Assembly (NCBI RefSeq): GCF_003369915.1
Contig: NC_046675.1
Span: forward strand, 20,646,001-20,710,000
Direction: 5' to 3'
Length of the DNA: 64,000 bases
From: Drosophila miranda
Taxonomy: Eukaryota > Arthropoda > Insecta > Diptera > Drosophilidae
A program made the position numbers and the translations under genes. The notes under the pieces are model-generated. The model had not been told where the DNA came from. It saw only the letters and a list, made by a program, of their open reading frames with translations, and did no database searches. Shown in pieces: positions 20,448-32,301 of the stretch (positions within the stretch are counted from its first letter, which is position 1; each line of letters opens with the position of its first letter).

Positions 20448-21330
20448 TCGGAAAATTTGTTGGAAAAGTGCCTGTTTTTCTTTTCTACCAAACTAACAAA
20501 CAGCTGACCGATTTATATATCGATATATATGTTTTTTCAATAATATTTTTATAGGTGAATTACCCGCAACCAATTAAAATAAGCTGCCGTCGACCGCTGT
20601 GATGAGGACCATTCAATTTTCAACCTCAGAAAGTAGGATTGTTAATTTTTGAAATCATATCGTATTTCGATATATCAAATTTTCTAAATTTTAATATCGC
20701 CATATCGAATACATCAATTATAAAAAATCAATATATCGGAAAAAATTCCAGAAAGATGTTTTTAGTTTAAAGACGTGTTTTTTTTTAATTTTTTGTTTTC
20801 AACAAATAATTTTGAAGCTGCTGAGCTTTCGGGGGTTGTTAAATATTTAAGAGTCAGCTGTGAATCCAGGTTACAATCCAGGGTAGCTCTCTATTATCTA
20901 GTCCTGATATGTGCACCGAAGTTTAATGTATTTCTACTTGTCTTCACAATTTTATCGCAAAGATTTCACGATAGGAGTTTTGGTAGAATTTATTATACAA
21001 GTTATTTTATCTTGTCCATGAATAAACGATACATGGTGGTCGATGTTTTCTAAAAATATCGATTTGTGATATAGTCGTCGAGAAAATATCGCAGACAAAA
21101 TATCGTATCATATATCATATCGAATATAAACAATCGTAATTCGTTTGTTATTGTCACAGCTGACAGGTAGGAAATATAAACAAATTTTTTCTAATAAACA
21201 AAGGGAAGTAATTAAAAACAAATCATAAACGTATGGTATAGACGACAGAGACTGTGTAGCTAAATGTGTGTGTAATTGTGTCATATGTGTGTGTTAATAT
21301 ATTTTCTTTGATTCCTTAACAGGTCTAAAC

Positions 21331-22002
21331 ATGACCACAAAGTATTGTATGCTATGCCGTTCGAGAACTACGGAAAAGAATGTTTCAGTACCAAGAGATG
21401 AAAGCAGAAGGGAGCTGTGGTCAAAAAGCTGTGGCGTTCAATTTACGAGTTCGAGTAAAATTTGTAGCAAACATTTCAAGGACTCGGACTTTTTTTACTA
21501 TCCGTCCGAAAGCGCAACAAAGCGGAGACGACTGATGCCAACTGCTGTACCGCAGAATCAACGTGAGCAAGTTCTCACAGAGCACTTAAAATCAGCTTGT
21601 GGGGACAATGTTTGTGACTTCAACTCCCAAACTGAGTATTTTTACATTTCGGTTACTATTTTATGGCTATTAATATGATTAATTTTCAGCGAAGAAGTTG
21701 TGGATTCTGGGCTTGCCATAGACAATTTATGTTTGCAAAAGAAAGTTGCTGACTTGCAAAGGGAAAAAGCTAAGCTCCTTGAGCAAATTGGGAAAACGCA
21801 GACGCTTATTGATTCCCTTAATACCATTTTCACCAAATCGCAGATCAGGAAACTTGAGAACGGCGGGAAAAGAGTTCAATGGAATCACGATGACATTTCG
21901 AATGCGATTTGTCTCCATGCTGGTGGCCCCCGGGCGTATCGCCACTTGATCGAAAAGGGGTTTCCATTTCCATCCTTATCCACTTTGGACAAATGGTTAT
22001 GA
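21331..22002 (+). CDS. P-derived THAP/coiled-coil protein, unit 3
   Basis: Exons 21331-21635 and 21690-22002; intact 205 aa. Differences from unit 1: R32K next to the conserved Trp, and Ala to Gly in the HDDISNAICLHA region (LHAGGPRAY). Confidence 0.87.
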
Positions 22003-22032
22003 ATCAAAATATTCTAATTTCCTTAAAAGTAT

Positions 22033-24003
22033 TTATTTCGTTCTATTTTTCGGGCTCCACGTTGGCCTTAGCTCTATACTCCTCCGCTCGCTCTCTGTTC
22101 CTTGCCGTCAATAGTCAGTGTTATAATCATTACCTTTCATAATGTAGTAGTAACTTTCGTAGTGATCCTAAAAAATTCTATTCGTTCGTTAACTCTAAGC
22201 GCAAGTCAAACGTTTTTCCTCCGTCCCTTCATTACCAGAACATAACAGAAGCTTCTGCTGTTGGTATTGCAAATTTATTCGCTAACTTTTTCCAAACAAC
22301 GTACTCGTCTCATATTTACAACGCATCCACTCCGTATCCGTACCAGCTACCTCAAGCTAACAGCATTTTTCTGCCCTTTTTCGAGGAAAGCGTTGTTCTG
22401 GAAGGTTTGTCATCTATGGACATATCGTTTTCTGCGGGTCCAGATAAGGTACCAAGTTGCATCTTAAAACACTGTGCCCAGTCCCTTTGCAAACCCTTGA
22501 CCTTTCTCTTCAACCTCTCCTTGGAACAGTCTTGTCTCCCAGTAATTTGGAATGAGTCCTACATCATTCCGCTTCATAAAAAAGGTTCAAGATCAAACAT
22601 TGAAAATTATCGTGGTATCGCAAAGCTTTCCGCCATCCCGAAGCTTCTTGAGTTCCTGGTCACCCGGCAACTGCAACATCTTTGTTGCAGCTTGAAATCT
22701 CCGTCGCAACACGGTTTTTTAGACATCGTTCAACATCGACTAACCTTCTTGAGTTTTCTAACCTAATCCACCGTGGTTTTCAAATTGGTTTGCAGACGGA
22801 TGTAGTTTTTACGGACTTCAGCAAGGCATTCGATTCTGTGAACCATGCTCTGCTTATTCACAAGCTCTCTTAATTAGGGTTCCCAACGAATCTTCTAGAT
22901 TGGATTTTGTCCTATCTCTCTAACCGTACTCAACGTGTTTTGTTTTCTAACGTGTTGTCAAATACTGTTAATGTTACTTCAGGTGTGCCACAGGGAAGTC
23001 ATCTGGGCCCGCTTCTGTTTATTTTATTTGTGAATGACCTTCCTCAAGTTATAACATACTCTACTACACTAATGTATGCTGATGATGCTAAAATCTGTCT
23101 TTCTTACTCTGATTGGTATTTGCACACACGCCTTCAACTTGATCTAAGTGAACTACTATTGTGGTGTTCAACTAATCTTCTTTTTCTGAACCTTTCCAAA
23201 TGCAAACTTATGACATTTAACCGTCGCGCTCCTCATTTTGTCCCATATGTTCTAGGAAATCATGTCCTTGAGCGAATTTCGAGTTCAAATGACCTCGGAG
23301 TCCTTTTTGATCATAAGATGTGTTTTAACACCCATATAGCTGCAACTGTAAATAAAGCTAAGGGTGTTTTAGCGTTCATCAAGCGTTGGTCCAAGGAGTT
23401 TGACGACCCGTACGTTACGAAACAACTGTACATCTCGTTAGTACGTCCTATATTGGAGTATTGTTCTTGTGTGTGGAGCCCGCAGTATAAAGAGCAGCAG
23501 GCTGTTATTGAATCCGTGCAAAAGCAATTTTTAATTTTTGCCCTTCGGAACTTTAACTGGGACTCGGGTAGAATCTTGCCACCCTACCGGTCTAGGCTAA
23601 ATCTTATTGACCTGCCGTCGTTGCACCATCGCAGAATATGCAATGGCGTAATGTTCGTGCACAAGCTCCTTCTTGGGACTGTTGACTCCCAAACTCTCTT
23701 GGGTCAGATTGACTTGGCCGTTCCATCTAGACCTACCCGTACTTTTAGGCCTATCCGTCTACCCATATGTAGGTCTAATTATGCTGATCATGAACCTTTT
23801 AGGGTTTTATGCCATAATTATAACTCCCTCTGTCAAACCCTATCCCCTGAACTGTCTCTTAAACTAATTGCATGCAATATTTATAATCATTTAAATTTAG
23901 CTTACTTTTAACTTATCTTTTTCCGCCTTTAGTAACTAAGTACCATTATTAACAGATAATTTGTTAATTTAATAAATAAATAAATAAAAAAAAATAAATA
24001 TAT
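22033..24003 (+). mobile_element. Non-LTR RT fragment, unit 3 (broken)
   Basis: Interrupted by a CAA-to-TAA stop (22139), a frameshift near 22720 and a stop near 22871. The 3' half (22907-23911) stays open, with YADDA instead of YADDV. Confidence 0.87.
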
Positions 24004-24474
24004 ATTATCGAACAAATTTTCTTTCCTGTCAGAAGACTGCAGCGTTTGTCTCTCTGAGAACCGAGAGAGCGAGTTTAGAAAGTGGACGGACCCTCACTAC
24101 ATCGGTCAACACTAGTGTTAGGCAAACAACAAGCTTGTTAGAAAATAAAAACAATAAGATCTATTTTTAATGGTTTTTTGCTTAGAATTTTCATGGATAC
24201 ACATACACCATTGGATACCAAGGACGAGAAACAGAATTACAAAGATGAACGTGAACTGGATGCTCATTTTTTCGAAATCAATTTGATTTGGTGTTCGTTA
24301 TTATACCAAATTTCGGGCGCTTTTTTGATGTCGTGAAGTAAAAGGCTGAGCTGCAGGATGGCATTCTCACACAATGCATCAAGCAGATCACAGTCGAGCG
24401 TAAATGTAACGCGCTGGTTATTGGTAACGTTCTACTTAAGGTCAATTCCAAACTGAACGGCACCAATCACAAGC

Positions 24475-24878
24475 TATATGAAGCCCCGAATGGATCATGG
24501 GTGGCGGCAACACCCACCACTCTGGGGATCTCTCGCTGATCGGGCGACGGATGAGTCACACCATCACCCACAAACATGGTGTTCTTTAGCAGACAGTGCA
24601 GGTCATCCCTTAGCTTGTGATTGGTGCCGTTCAGTTTGGAATTAACTTTAATTAGAACGTTACGTTAACGTTCTACTTAGAACGTTACGTTAACGTTCTA
24701 CTTAAGGTCAATTCCAAGCTAAACGGCATCAATCATAAGCTAAAGGATGACCCCCGCTGTCTGCTAAAGAATGCGATGTTCTTGGGTGCTGATGTAACTC
24801 ATCCATCGCCAGATCAGCGTGAGATCCCCAGTGTGGTGGGTGTTGCCGCCTCCCATGATCCATTCGGGGCTTCATATA
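24475..24878. repeat. Ago2 inverted repeat, unit 3
   Basis: Arms 24475-24643 and 24710-24878. The right arm is the same subtype as unit 2. The small leader ORF is at 24193-24336. Confidence 0.88.
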
Positions 24879-25474
24879 ACATGCAATATCGCTTGCAACG
24901 CTCTGCCTTGGAGGAGATTGAGGACATGGAGTCGGTAGCTCTTGAGCACTTGCGTGTCTATCATCAGTTCCGCATATCCTATCCCGAGCACATTATCTAT
25001 TATCGTGATGGTGGCAGCGATGGACAGTTTCCCAAGATTAAGAATGAAGAGTTGAGGGGGATTTCTGCGGCCTGCTTCAAGGAAATTTGAACTGTTACAT
25101 CCAGAAACCTCCTTAATTTCTTTCGCTTATTTACCTTCGCTTCCTTTCAGATGCATATCAAACCCAAGATTTGCTGCGTCATTGTAGTTAACCGGCATCA
25201 TACGCGCTTCTTTCCGAACGGAGCTCCATCGCAATACAATAAGTTCAACAATGTTGTTCCGGGAACCGTCGTCGATCGCACCATTGTCCATTCCAATGAG
25301 ATCCAGTTCTTCATGGTCAGCCATCAGTCGATTCAGGCGACGGCAAAGCGGACGCGTTACAACCTATTTGAGAATACGGGCAACTTGGATATTGATGTAC
25401 TGCAGCAATTGACATACAATCTTTGTCACATGTTTCCTCCTTGCGACCGCGCAGTGTCTTATCCGGCTCCGGCA
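24710..25474 (+). pseudogene. Ago2: Ago2 PIWI pseudogene S2, unit 3
   Basis: Nearly identical to unit 2, with GQFPKIKNEEL and NRHHTRFFPNG retained and the intron donor lost. Confidence 0.88.
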
Positions 25475-25741
25475 CTTATCCACCCATCACTGGGTGCGAA
25501 ATTAATTTTAATATTGTTATAGTTACATATATTCGTTCTGACGTTATATATACCTTGACTGCTTTCCTTACACTGGGTGCGACATTAATTTTAATACTGT
25601 TATAGTTACATATATTCGTTCTGACGTTATATACCTTGACTGCTTTTCTTACAATATGGCATACAATATATGAAATGGTTAAATTTTCATTATTTTCGGT
25701 GGAAAATTTAAAAACCTAGTTGGCTTATATTAGGTTAATCG

Positions 25742-26098
25742 TTTGGTGTTCGTTATTATACCAAATTTCGGTCGCTTTTTTGATGTCGTGAAGTAAAAGG
25801 CGGAGCTGCAGGATGGCATTCTCACACAATGCATCAAGCAGATCACAGTCGAGCGTAAATGTAACGCGCAGGTTATTGGTAACGTTCTACTTAAGGTCAA
25901 TTCCAAACTGAACGGCACCAATCACAAGCTAAGGGATGACCTTCACTGTCTGCTAAAGAACACCATGTTTTTGGGTGCCGATGTGACTAATCCGTCGCCC
26001 GATCAGCGAGAGATCCCCAGAGTGGTGGGTGTTGCCGCCACCCATGATCCATTCGGGGCTTCGTATAACATGCAATATCGCTTGCAACGCTCTGCCTT
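25742..26098 (+). pseudogene. Ago2: Ago2 fragment S3, unit 3/4 border
   Basis: As at 14394, with the same TAA after DVVK. Confidence 0.85.
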
Positions 26099-26303
26099 TG
26101 GTGCGGTAGTCATAGCCGGGTATCTTCACCTTGTGACCCTTGAGGATGCCCTGAAGTGTATCGAACATCAGCTCTTCGTTGAAGGCGTCCGGATGGTCAA
26201 AGTTGAACAGGCCCTTCTGTGCCTTGGCCTTCTCGGCGGCTGTCAGCTCGCGATAGAAGCTGTCCTGGCTGATAGCCACCACCTGGCGCTGTGTATGGTC
26301 CAT
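25953..26303 (-). pseudogene. Truncated Uck exon 1 / antisense-Ago2 fusion, unit 4
   Basis: Short form as in unit 2: it starts at the internal MDHTQRQ, and the promoter and P-loop are deleted at the same CAAGTT junction. Confidence 0.8.
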
Positions 26304-26662
26304 TTCGGCCTGCCCAAGTTATTTTATCTTGTCCATGTTTAATTCGTGCGGGAATAAACGATACATGGTGGTCGATGTTTTCTAAAAATATCGATTTGTG
26401 ATATAGTCGTCGAGAAAATATCGCAGAAAAAATATCGTATCATATATCATATAGAATATAAACAATCGTACTTCGTTTGTTATTGTCACAGCTGACAGGT
26501 AGGAAATATAAACAAATTTTTTCTAATAAACAAAGGGAAGTAATTAAAAACAAATCATAAACGTATGGTATAGACGACAGAGACTGTGTAGCTAAATGCG
26601 TGTGTAATTGTGTCATATGTGTGTGTTAATATATTTTCTTTGATTCCTTAACAGGTCTAAAC

Positions 26663-27334
26663 ATGACCACAAAGTATTGTATGCTATGCCGTTCGAGAAC
26701 TACGGAAAAGAATGTTTCAGTACCAAGAGATGAAAGCAGAAGGGAGCTGTGGTCAAGGAGCTGTGGCGTTCAATTTACGAGTTCGAGTAAAATTTGTAGC
26801 AAACATTTCAAGGACTCGGACTTTTTTTACTATCCGTCCGAAAGCGCAACAAAGCGGAGACGACTGATGCCAACTGCTGTACCGCAGAATCAACGTGAGC
26901 AAGTTCTCACAGAGCACTTAAAATCAGCTTGTGGGGACAATGTTTGTGACTTCAACTCCCAAACTGAGTATTTTTACATTTCGGTTACTATTTTATGGCT
27001 ATTAATATGATTAATTTTCAGCGAAGAAGTTGTGGATTCTGGGCTTGCCATAGACAATTTATGTTTGCAAAAGAAAGTTGCTGACTTGCAAAGGGAAAAA
27101 GCTAAGCTCCTTGAGCAAATTGGGAAAACGCAGACGCTTATTGATTCCCTTAATACCATTTTCACCAAATCGCAGATCAGGAAACTTGAGAACGGCGGGA
27201 AAAGAGTTCAATGGAATCACGATGACATTTCGAATGCGATTTGTCTCCATGCTGCTGGCCCCCGGGCGTATCGCCACTTGATCGAAAAGGGGTTTCCATT
27301 TCCATCCTTATCCACTTTGGACAAATGGTTATGA
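26663..27334 (+). CDS. P-derived THAP/coiled-coil protein, unit 4
   Basis: Exons 26663-26967 and 27022-27334; intact 205 aa with the unit 1 sequence as far as I can read. Confidence 0.87.
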
Positions 27335-27364
27335 ATCAAAATATTCTAATTTCCTTAAAAGTAT

Positions 27365-28820
27365 TTATTTCGTTCTATTTTTCGGGCTCCACGTTGGCCT
27401 TAGCTCTATACTCCTCCGCTCGCTCTCTGTTCCTTGCCGTCAATAGTCAGTGTTATAATCATTACCTTTCATAATGTAGTAGTAACTTTCGTAGTGATCC
27501 TAAAAAATTCTATTCGTTCGTTAACTCTAAGCGCAAGTCAAACGTTTTTCCTCCGTCCCTTCATTACCAGAACATAACAGAAGCTTCTGCTGTTGGTATT
27601 GCTAATTTATTCGCTAACTTTTTCCAAACAACGTACTCGTCTCATATTTACAACGCATCCACTCCGTATCCGTACCAGCTACCTCAAGCTAACAGCATTT
27701 TTCTGCCCAATCTAGATTGGATTTTGTCCTATCTCTCTAACCGTACTCAACGTGTTTTGTTTTCTAACGTGTTGTCAAATACTGTTAATGTTACTTCAGG
27801 TGTGCCACAGGGAAGTCATCTGGGCCCGCTTCTGTTTATTTTATTTGTGAATGACCTTCCTCAAGTTATAACATACTCTACTACACTAATGTATGCTGAT
27901 GATGTTAAAATCTGTCTTTCTTACTCTGATTGGTATTTGCACACACGCCTTCAACTTGATCTAAGTGAACTACTATTGTGGTGTTCAACTAATCTTCTTT
28001 TTCTGAACCTTTCCAAATGCAAACTTATGACATTTAACCGTCGCGCTCCTCATTTTGTCCCATATGTTCTAGGAAATCATGTCCTTGAGCGAATTTCGAG
28101 TTCAAATGACCTCGGAGTCCTTTTTGATCATAAGATGTGTTTTAACACCCATATAGCTGCAACTGTAAATAAAGCTAAGGGTGTTTTAGCGTTCATCAAG
28201 CGTTGGTCCAAGGAGTTTGACGACCCGTACGTTACGAAACAACTGTACATCTCGTTAGTACGTCCTATATTGGAGTATTGTTCTTGTGTGTGGAGCCCGC
28301 AGTATAAAGAGCAGCAGGCTGTTATTGAATCCGTGCAAAAGCAATTTTTAATTTTTGCCCTTCGGAACTTTAACTGGGACTCGGGTAGAATCTTGCCACC
28401 CTACGGTCTAGGCTAAATCTTATTGACCTGCCGTCGTTGCACCATCGCAGAATATGCAATGGCGTAATGTTCGTGCACAAGCTCCTTCTTGGGACTGTTG
28501 ACTCCCAAACTCTCTTGGGTCAGATTGACTTGGCCGTTCCATCTAGACCTACCCGTACTTTTAGGCCTATCCGTCTACCCATATGTAGGTCTAATTATGC
28601 TGATCATGAACCTTTTAGGGTTTTATGCCATAATTATAACTCCCTCTGTCAAACCCTATCCCCTGAACTGTCTCTTAAACTAATTGCATGCAATATTTAT
28701 AATCATTTAAATTTAGCTTACTTTTAACTTATCTTTTTCCGCCTTTAGTAACTAAGTACCATTATTAACAGATAATTTGTTAATTTAATAAATAAATAAA
28801 TAAAAAAAAATAAATATATA
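27365..28820 (+). mobile_element. Non-LTR RT fragment with 0.5-kb deletion, unit 4
   Basis: It has the same CAA-to-TAA stop as unit 3. About 519 bp are missing at 27708 (TTTCTGCCC joined to CTAGATTGG), which removes motif A. A 1-base deletion near 28406 splits the 3' end. Motifs B and C (YADDV) remain. Confidence 0.88.
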
Positions 28821-29290
28821 TTATCGAACAAATTTTCTTTCCTGTCAGAAGACTGCAGCGTTTGTCTCTCTGAGAACCGAGAGAGCGAGTTTAGAAAGTG
28901 GACGGACCCTCACTACATCGGTCAACACTAGTGTTAGGCAAACAACAAGCTTGTTAGAAAATAAAAACAATAAGATCTATTTTTAATGGTTTTTTGCTTA
29001 GAATTTTCATGGATACACATACACCATTGGATACCAAGGACGAGAAACAGAATTACAAAGATGAACGTGAACTGGATGCTCATTTTTTCGAAATCAATTT
29101 GATTTGGTGTTCGTTATTATACCAAATTTCGGGCGCTTTTTTGATGTCGTGAAGTAAAAGGCTGAGCTGCAGGATGGCATTCTCACACAATGCATCAAGC
29201 AGATCACAGTCGAGCGTAAATGTAACGCGCAGGTTATTGGTAACGATCTACTTAAGGTCAATTCCAAACTGAACGGCACCAATCACAAGC

Positions 29291-29694
29291 TATATGAAGC
29301 CCCGAATGGATCATGGGTGGCGGCAACACCCACCACTCTGGGGATCTCTCGCTGATCGGGCGACGGATGAGTCACACCATCACCCACAAACATGGTGTTC
29401 TTTAGCAGACAGTGCAGGTCATCCCTTAGCTTGTGATTGGTGCCGTTCAGTTTGGAATTAACTTTAATTAGAACGTTACGTTAACGTTCTACTTAGAACG
29501 TTACGTTAACGTTCTACTTAAGGTCAATTCCAAGCTAAACGGCATCAATCATAAGCTAAAGGATGACCCCCGCTGTCTGCTAAAGAATGCGATGTTCTTG
29601 GGTGCTGATGTAACTCATCCGTCGCCCGATCAGCGAGAGATCCCCAGAGTGGTGGGTGTTGCCGCCACCCATGATCCATTCGGGGCTTCATATA
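29291..29694. repeat. Ago2 inverted repeat, unit 4
   Basis: Arms 29291-29459 and 29526-29694. The outer 80 nt match perfectly, with no indel. Leader ORF at 29009-29152. Confidence 0.92.
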
Positions 29695-30287
29695 ACATGC
29701 AATATCGCTTGCAACGCTCTGCCTTGGAGGAGATTGAGGACATGGAGTCGGTAGCTCTTGAGCACTTGCGTGTCTATCATCAGTTCCGCATATCCTATCC
29801 CGAGCACATTATCTATTATCGTGATGGTGGCAGCGATGGAGTTTCCCAAGATTAAGAATGAAGAGTTGAGGGGGATTTCTGCGGCCTGCTTCAAGAAAAT
29901 TTTAACTGTTACATCCAGAAACCTCCTTAATTTCTTTCGCTTATTTACCTTCGCTTCCTTTCAGATGCATATCAAACCCAAGATTTTCTGCGTCATTGTA
30001 GTTCCCGGCATCATACGCACTTCTTTCCGAACGGAGCTCCATCGCAATACAATAAGTTCAACAATGTTGTTCCGGGAACCGTCGTCGATCGCACCATTGT
30101 CCATTCCAATGAGATCCAGTTCTTCATGGTCAGCCATCAGTCGATTCAGGCGACGGCAAAGCGGACGCGTTACAACCTATTTGAGAATACGGGCAACTTG
30201 GATATTGATGTACTGCAGCAATTGACATACAATCTTTGTCACATGCTTCCTCGTTGCGACCGCGCAGTGTCTTATCCGGCTCCGGCA
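29526..30287 (+). pseudogene. Ago2: Ago2 PIWI pseudogene S2, unit 4
   Basis: Unit 1 subtype: the 2-base deletion after RDGGSDG, lost donor, and shifted frame after CVIVV. Confidence 0.88.
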
Positions 30288-30554
30288 CTTATCCACCCAT
30301 CACTGGGTGCGAAATTAATTTTAATATTGTTATAGTTACATATATTCGTTCTGACGTTATATATACCTTGACTGCTTTTCTTACACTGGGTGCGACATTA
30401 TTTTTAATACTGTTATAGTTACATATATTCGTTCTGACGTTATATACCTTGACTGCTTTTCTTACAATATGGCATACAATATATGAAATGGTTAAATTTT
30501 CATTATTTTCGGTGGAAAATTGAAAAACCTAGTTGGCTTATAATAGGTTAATCG

Positions 30555-30911
30555 TTTGGTGTTCGTTGTTATACCAAATTTCGGTCGCTTTTTTGATGTC
30601 GTGAAGTAAAAGGCGGAGCTGCAGGATGGCATTCTCACACAATGCATCAAGCAGATCACAGTCGAGCGTAAATGTAACGCGCAGGTTATTGGTAACGTTC
30701 TACTTAAGGTCAATTCCAAACTGAACGGCACCAATCACAAGGTAAGGGATGCCCTGCACTGTCTACTAAAGAACACCATGTTTTTGGGTGCCGATGTGAC
30801 TAATCCGTCGCCCGATCAGCGAGAGATCCCCAGAGTGGTGGGTGTTGCCGCCACCCATGATCCATTCGGGGCTTCGTATAACATGCAATATCGCTTGCAA
30901 CGCTCTGCCTT
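30555..30911 (+). pseudogene. Ago2: Ago2 fragment S3, unit 4/5 border
   Basis: As at 14394. CAAGGTAAGGGATGCC replaces CAAGCTAAGGGATGAC, a change shared with unit 5 (39850). Confidence 0.85.
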
Positions 30912-31278
30912 TGGTGCGGTAGTCATAGCCGGGTATCTTCACCTTGTGACCCTTGAGGATGACCTGAAGTGTATCGAACATCAGCTCTTCGTTGAAGGCG
31001 TCCGGATGGTCAAAGTTGAACAGGCCCTTCTGTGCCTTGGCCTTCTCGGCGGCTGTCAGCTCGCGATAGAAGCTGTCCTGGCTGATAGCCACCACCTGGC
31101 GCTGTGTATGGTCCATTTCGGCCTGCCCAAGTTGCTCCATGATCTTCTTGCACACGGTAGACTTGCCGCTGGCCGTGCCTCCTGCCACGCCAATCAAAAA
31201 CGGCGACTTAACCTCATCTCCGGTCAGAGCATCGCCGTTCGGCAGGTGCAGAATGTCTTCTTTGTTGGAGTCGCCCAT
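30766..31278 (-). pseudogene. Uck exon 1 / antisense-Ago2 fusion ORF, unit 5
   Basis: Full-length Uck exon 1 with intact P-loop, then antisense Ago2. One substitution (LQVILKGH for LQGILKGH) lies near the join. The DRE core is present at 31348, but the CGATA flank is cut at 31362 by the copia-class insertion. Confidence 0.82.
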
Positions 31279-31438
31279 TCGGAAAATTTGTTGGAAAAGT
31301 GCTTATTTTTCTGTTCTACCAAACTAACAAACAGCTGACCGATTTATATATCGATATATATGAACACTCCTCCTCAACACAACGCATGTGTACAAACTTT
31401 AAAAATACTTAACTAATATTCAATAACATGTCAAGCAC

Positions 31439-32038
31439 TTATAAACGATCTTTTAAACCAAATGCGAATACAAATTTATGGTGCTTAACCTTGGCTAAGT
31501 TCTTTGTGAGGACATCTGCTATCATCTCATCGGTTGGCAGATACGCAATGTTGACTTCACCTCTCTTGAGAACCTCTCGAATATGATGTATCTTGACGTC
31601 GATGTGCTTTGTACGTGCATGAAACATGGGGTTTCTAGCAAGCTGCTGTGCTCCAATGTTGTCGCCGTACATCTGAATAGCTGACTCCTTGGACATCAGC
31701 TTCAAGTCAATCAGTAGGCTGCGAAAGTATATCGCCTCTTTTGCTGCAGATGATAAGGCTATGTACTCTGCCTCCGTGGAACTGAGGGCAACCGTCGATT
31801 GCTTTCTTGACTCCCAAGAAACCGCTCCTCCTGCCAACATGCATACATAGCCAGTGAATGACTTTCGGTTCGTCATATCACTTGCCCAATCTGCATCAAC
31901 AAAACACTCAATTGCCTTTCCTTGCTTTGTGTAGCATATCTCCCAGTCTATAGTTTTTGCCAAATATCGAAGGATGTGCTTGGCTGCCGCTTCATGCTCG
32001 GAATGAGGATCCTTGTTACGTTGTGCTAATTTGTTCAC
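31439..32038 (-). pseudogene. Ty1/copia RNase H fragment
   Basis: The reading ends at KDRL. It shows CFVDADWASD, VALSSTEAEYIALS and MYGDNIGAQQLA, the three acidic positions of copia-class RNase H, then the usual HIREVLKRGEV and ADVLTK end. It is cut at 32038 by the inverted segment. Confidence 0.9.
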
Positions 32039-32235
32039 CGAATGCGCAATGTCCGGACGGGAATGATCCAGCCGATGATAAGGATAACGAGATGAGCGTT
32101 AAGCGCAGCCGCCCCGACGATTCGAATGAATCCTTGTCCCTGCCTGCCGCTCCGGTTGCTGGAGCACAGGACAGCGCAATGGATTACGAGATGCAGGAGT
32201 AGCAGCAGGAGCAGCCGCAGGAGCAGCCGCAGGAG
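32039..32235 (+). other. Unidentified coding-like fragment at the inversion border
   Basis: Read on the plus strand it gives MSVKRSRPDDSNESLSLPAA and ends MDYEMQE, a stop, then a CAG/CCGCAGGAG repeat coding Q/E/P. Codon use looks like a host gene C-terminus and differs from the AT-rich element around it. I do not recognise it. Confidence 0.4.
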
Positions 32236-32301
32236 CAGTCAGCTTGAAAAATTTTCCTAACCTCGTGTCCGTCACAAATATTCCTTCGACGTTTTTGGAC
32301 G

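Noticed and set aside
19947-20507. 186-codon plus-strand ORF (Ago2 S3 plus reversed Uck), also at 30778 and 39889
   Set aside because: Half of it is the antisense of Uck exon 1. It is open by chance opposite a coding exon, though the double-strand openness is curious.
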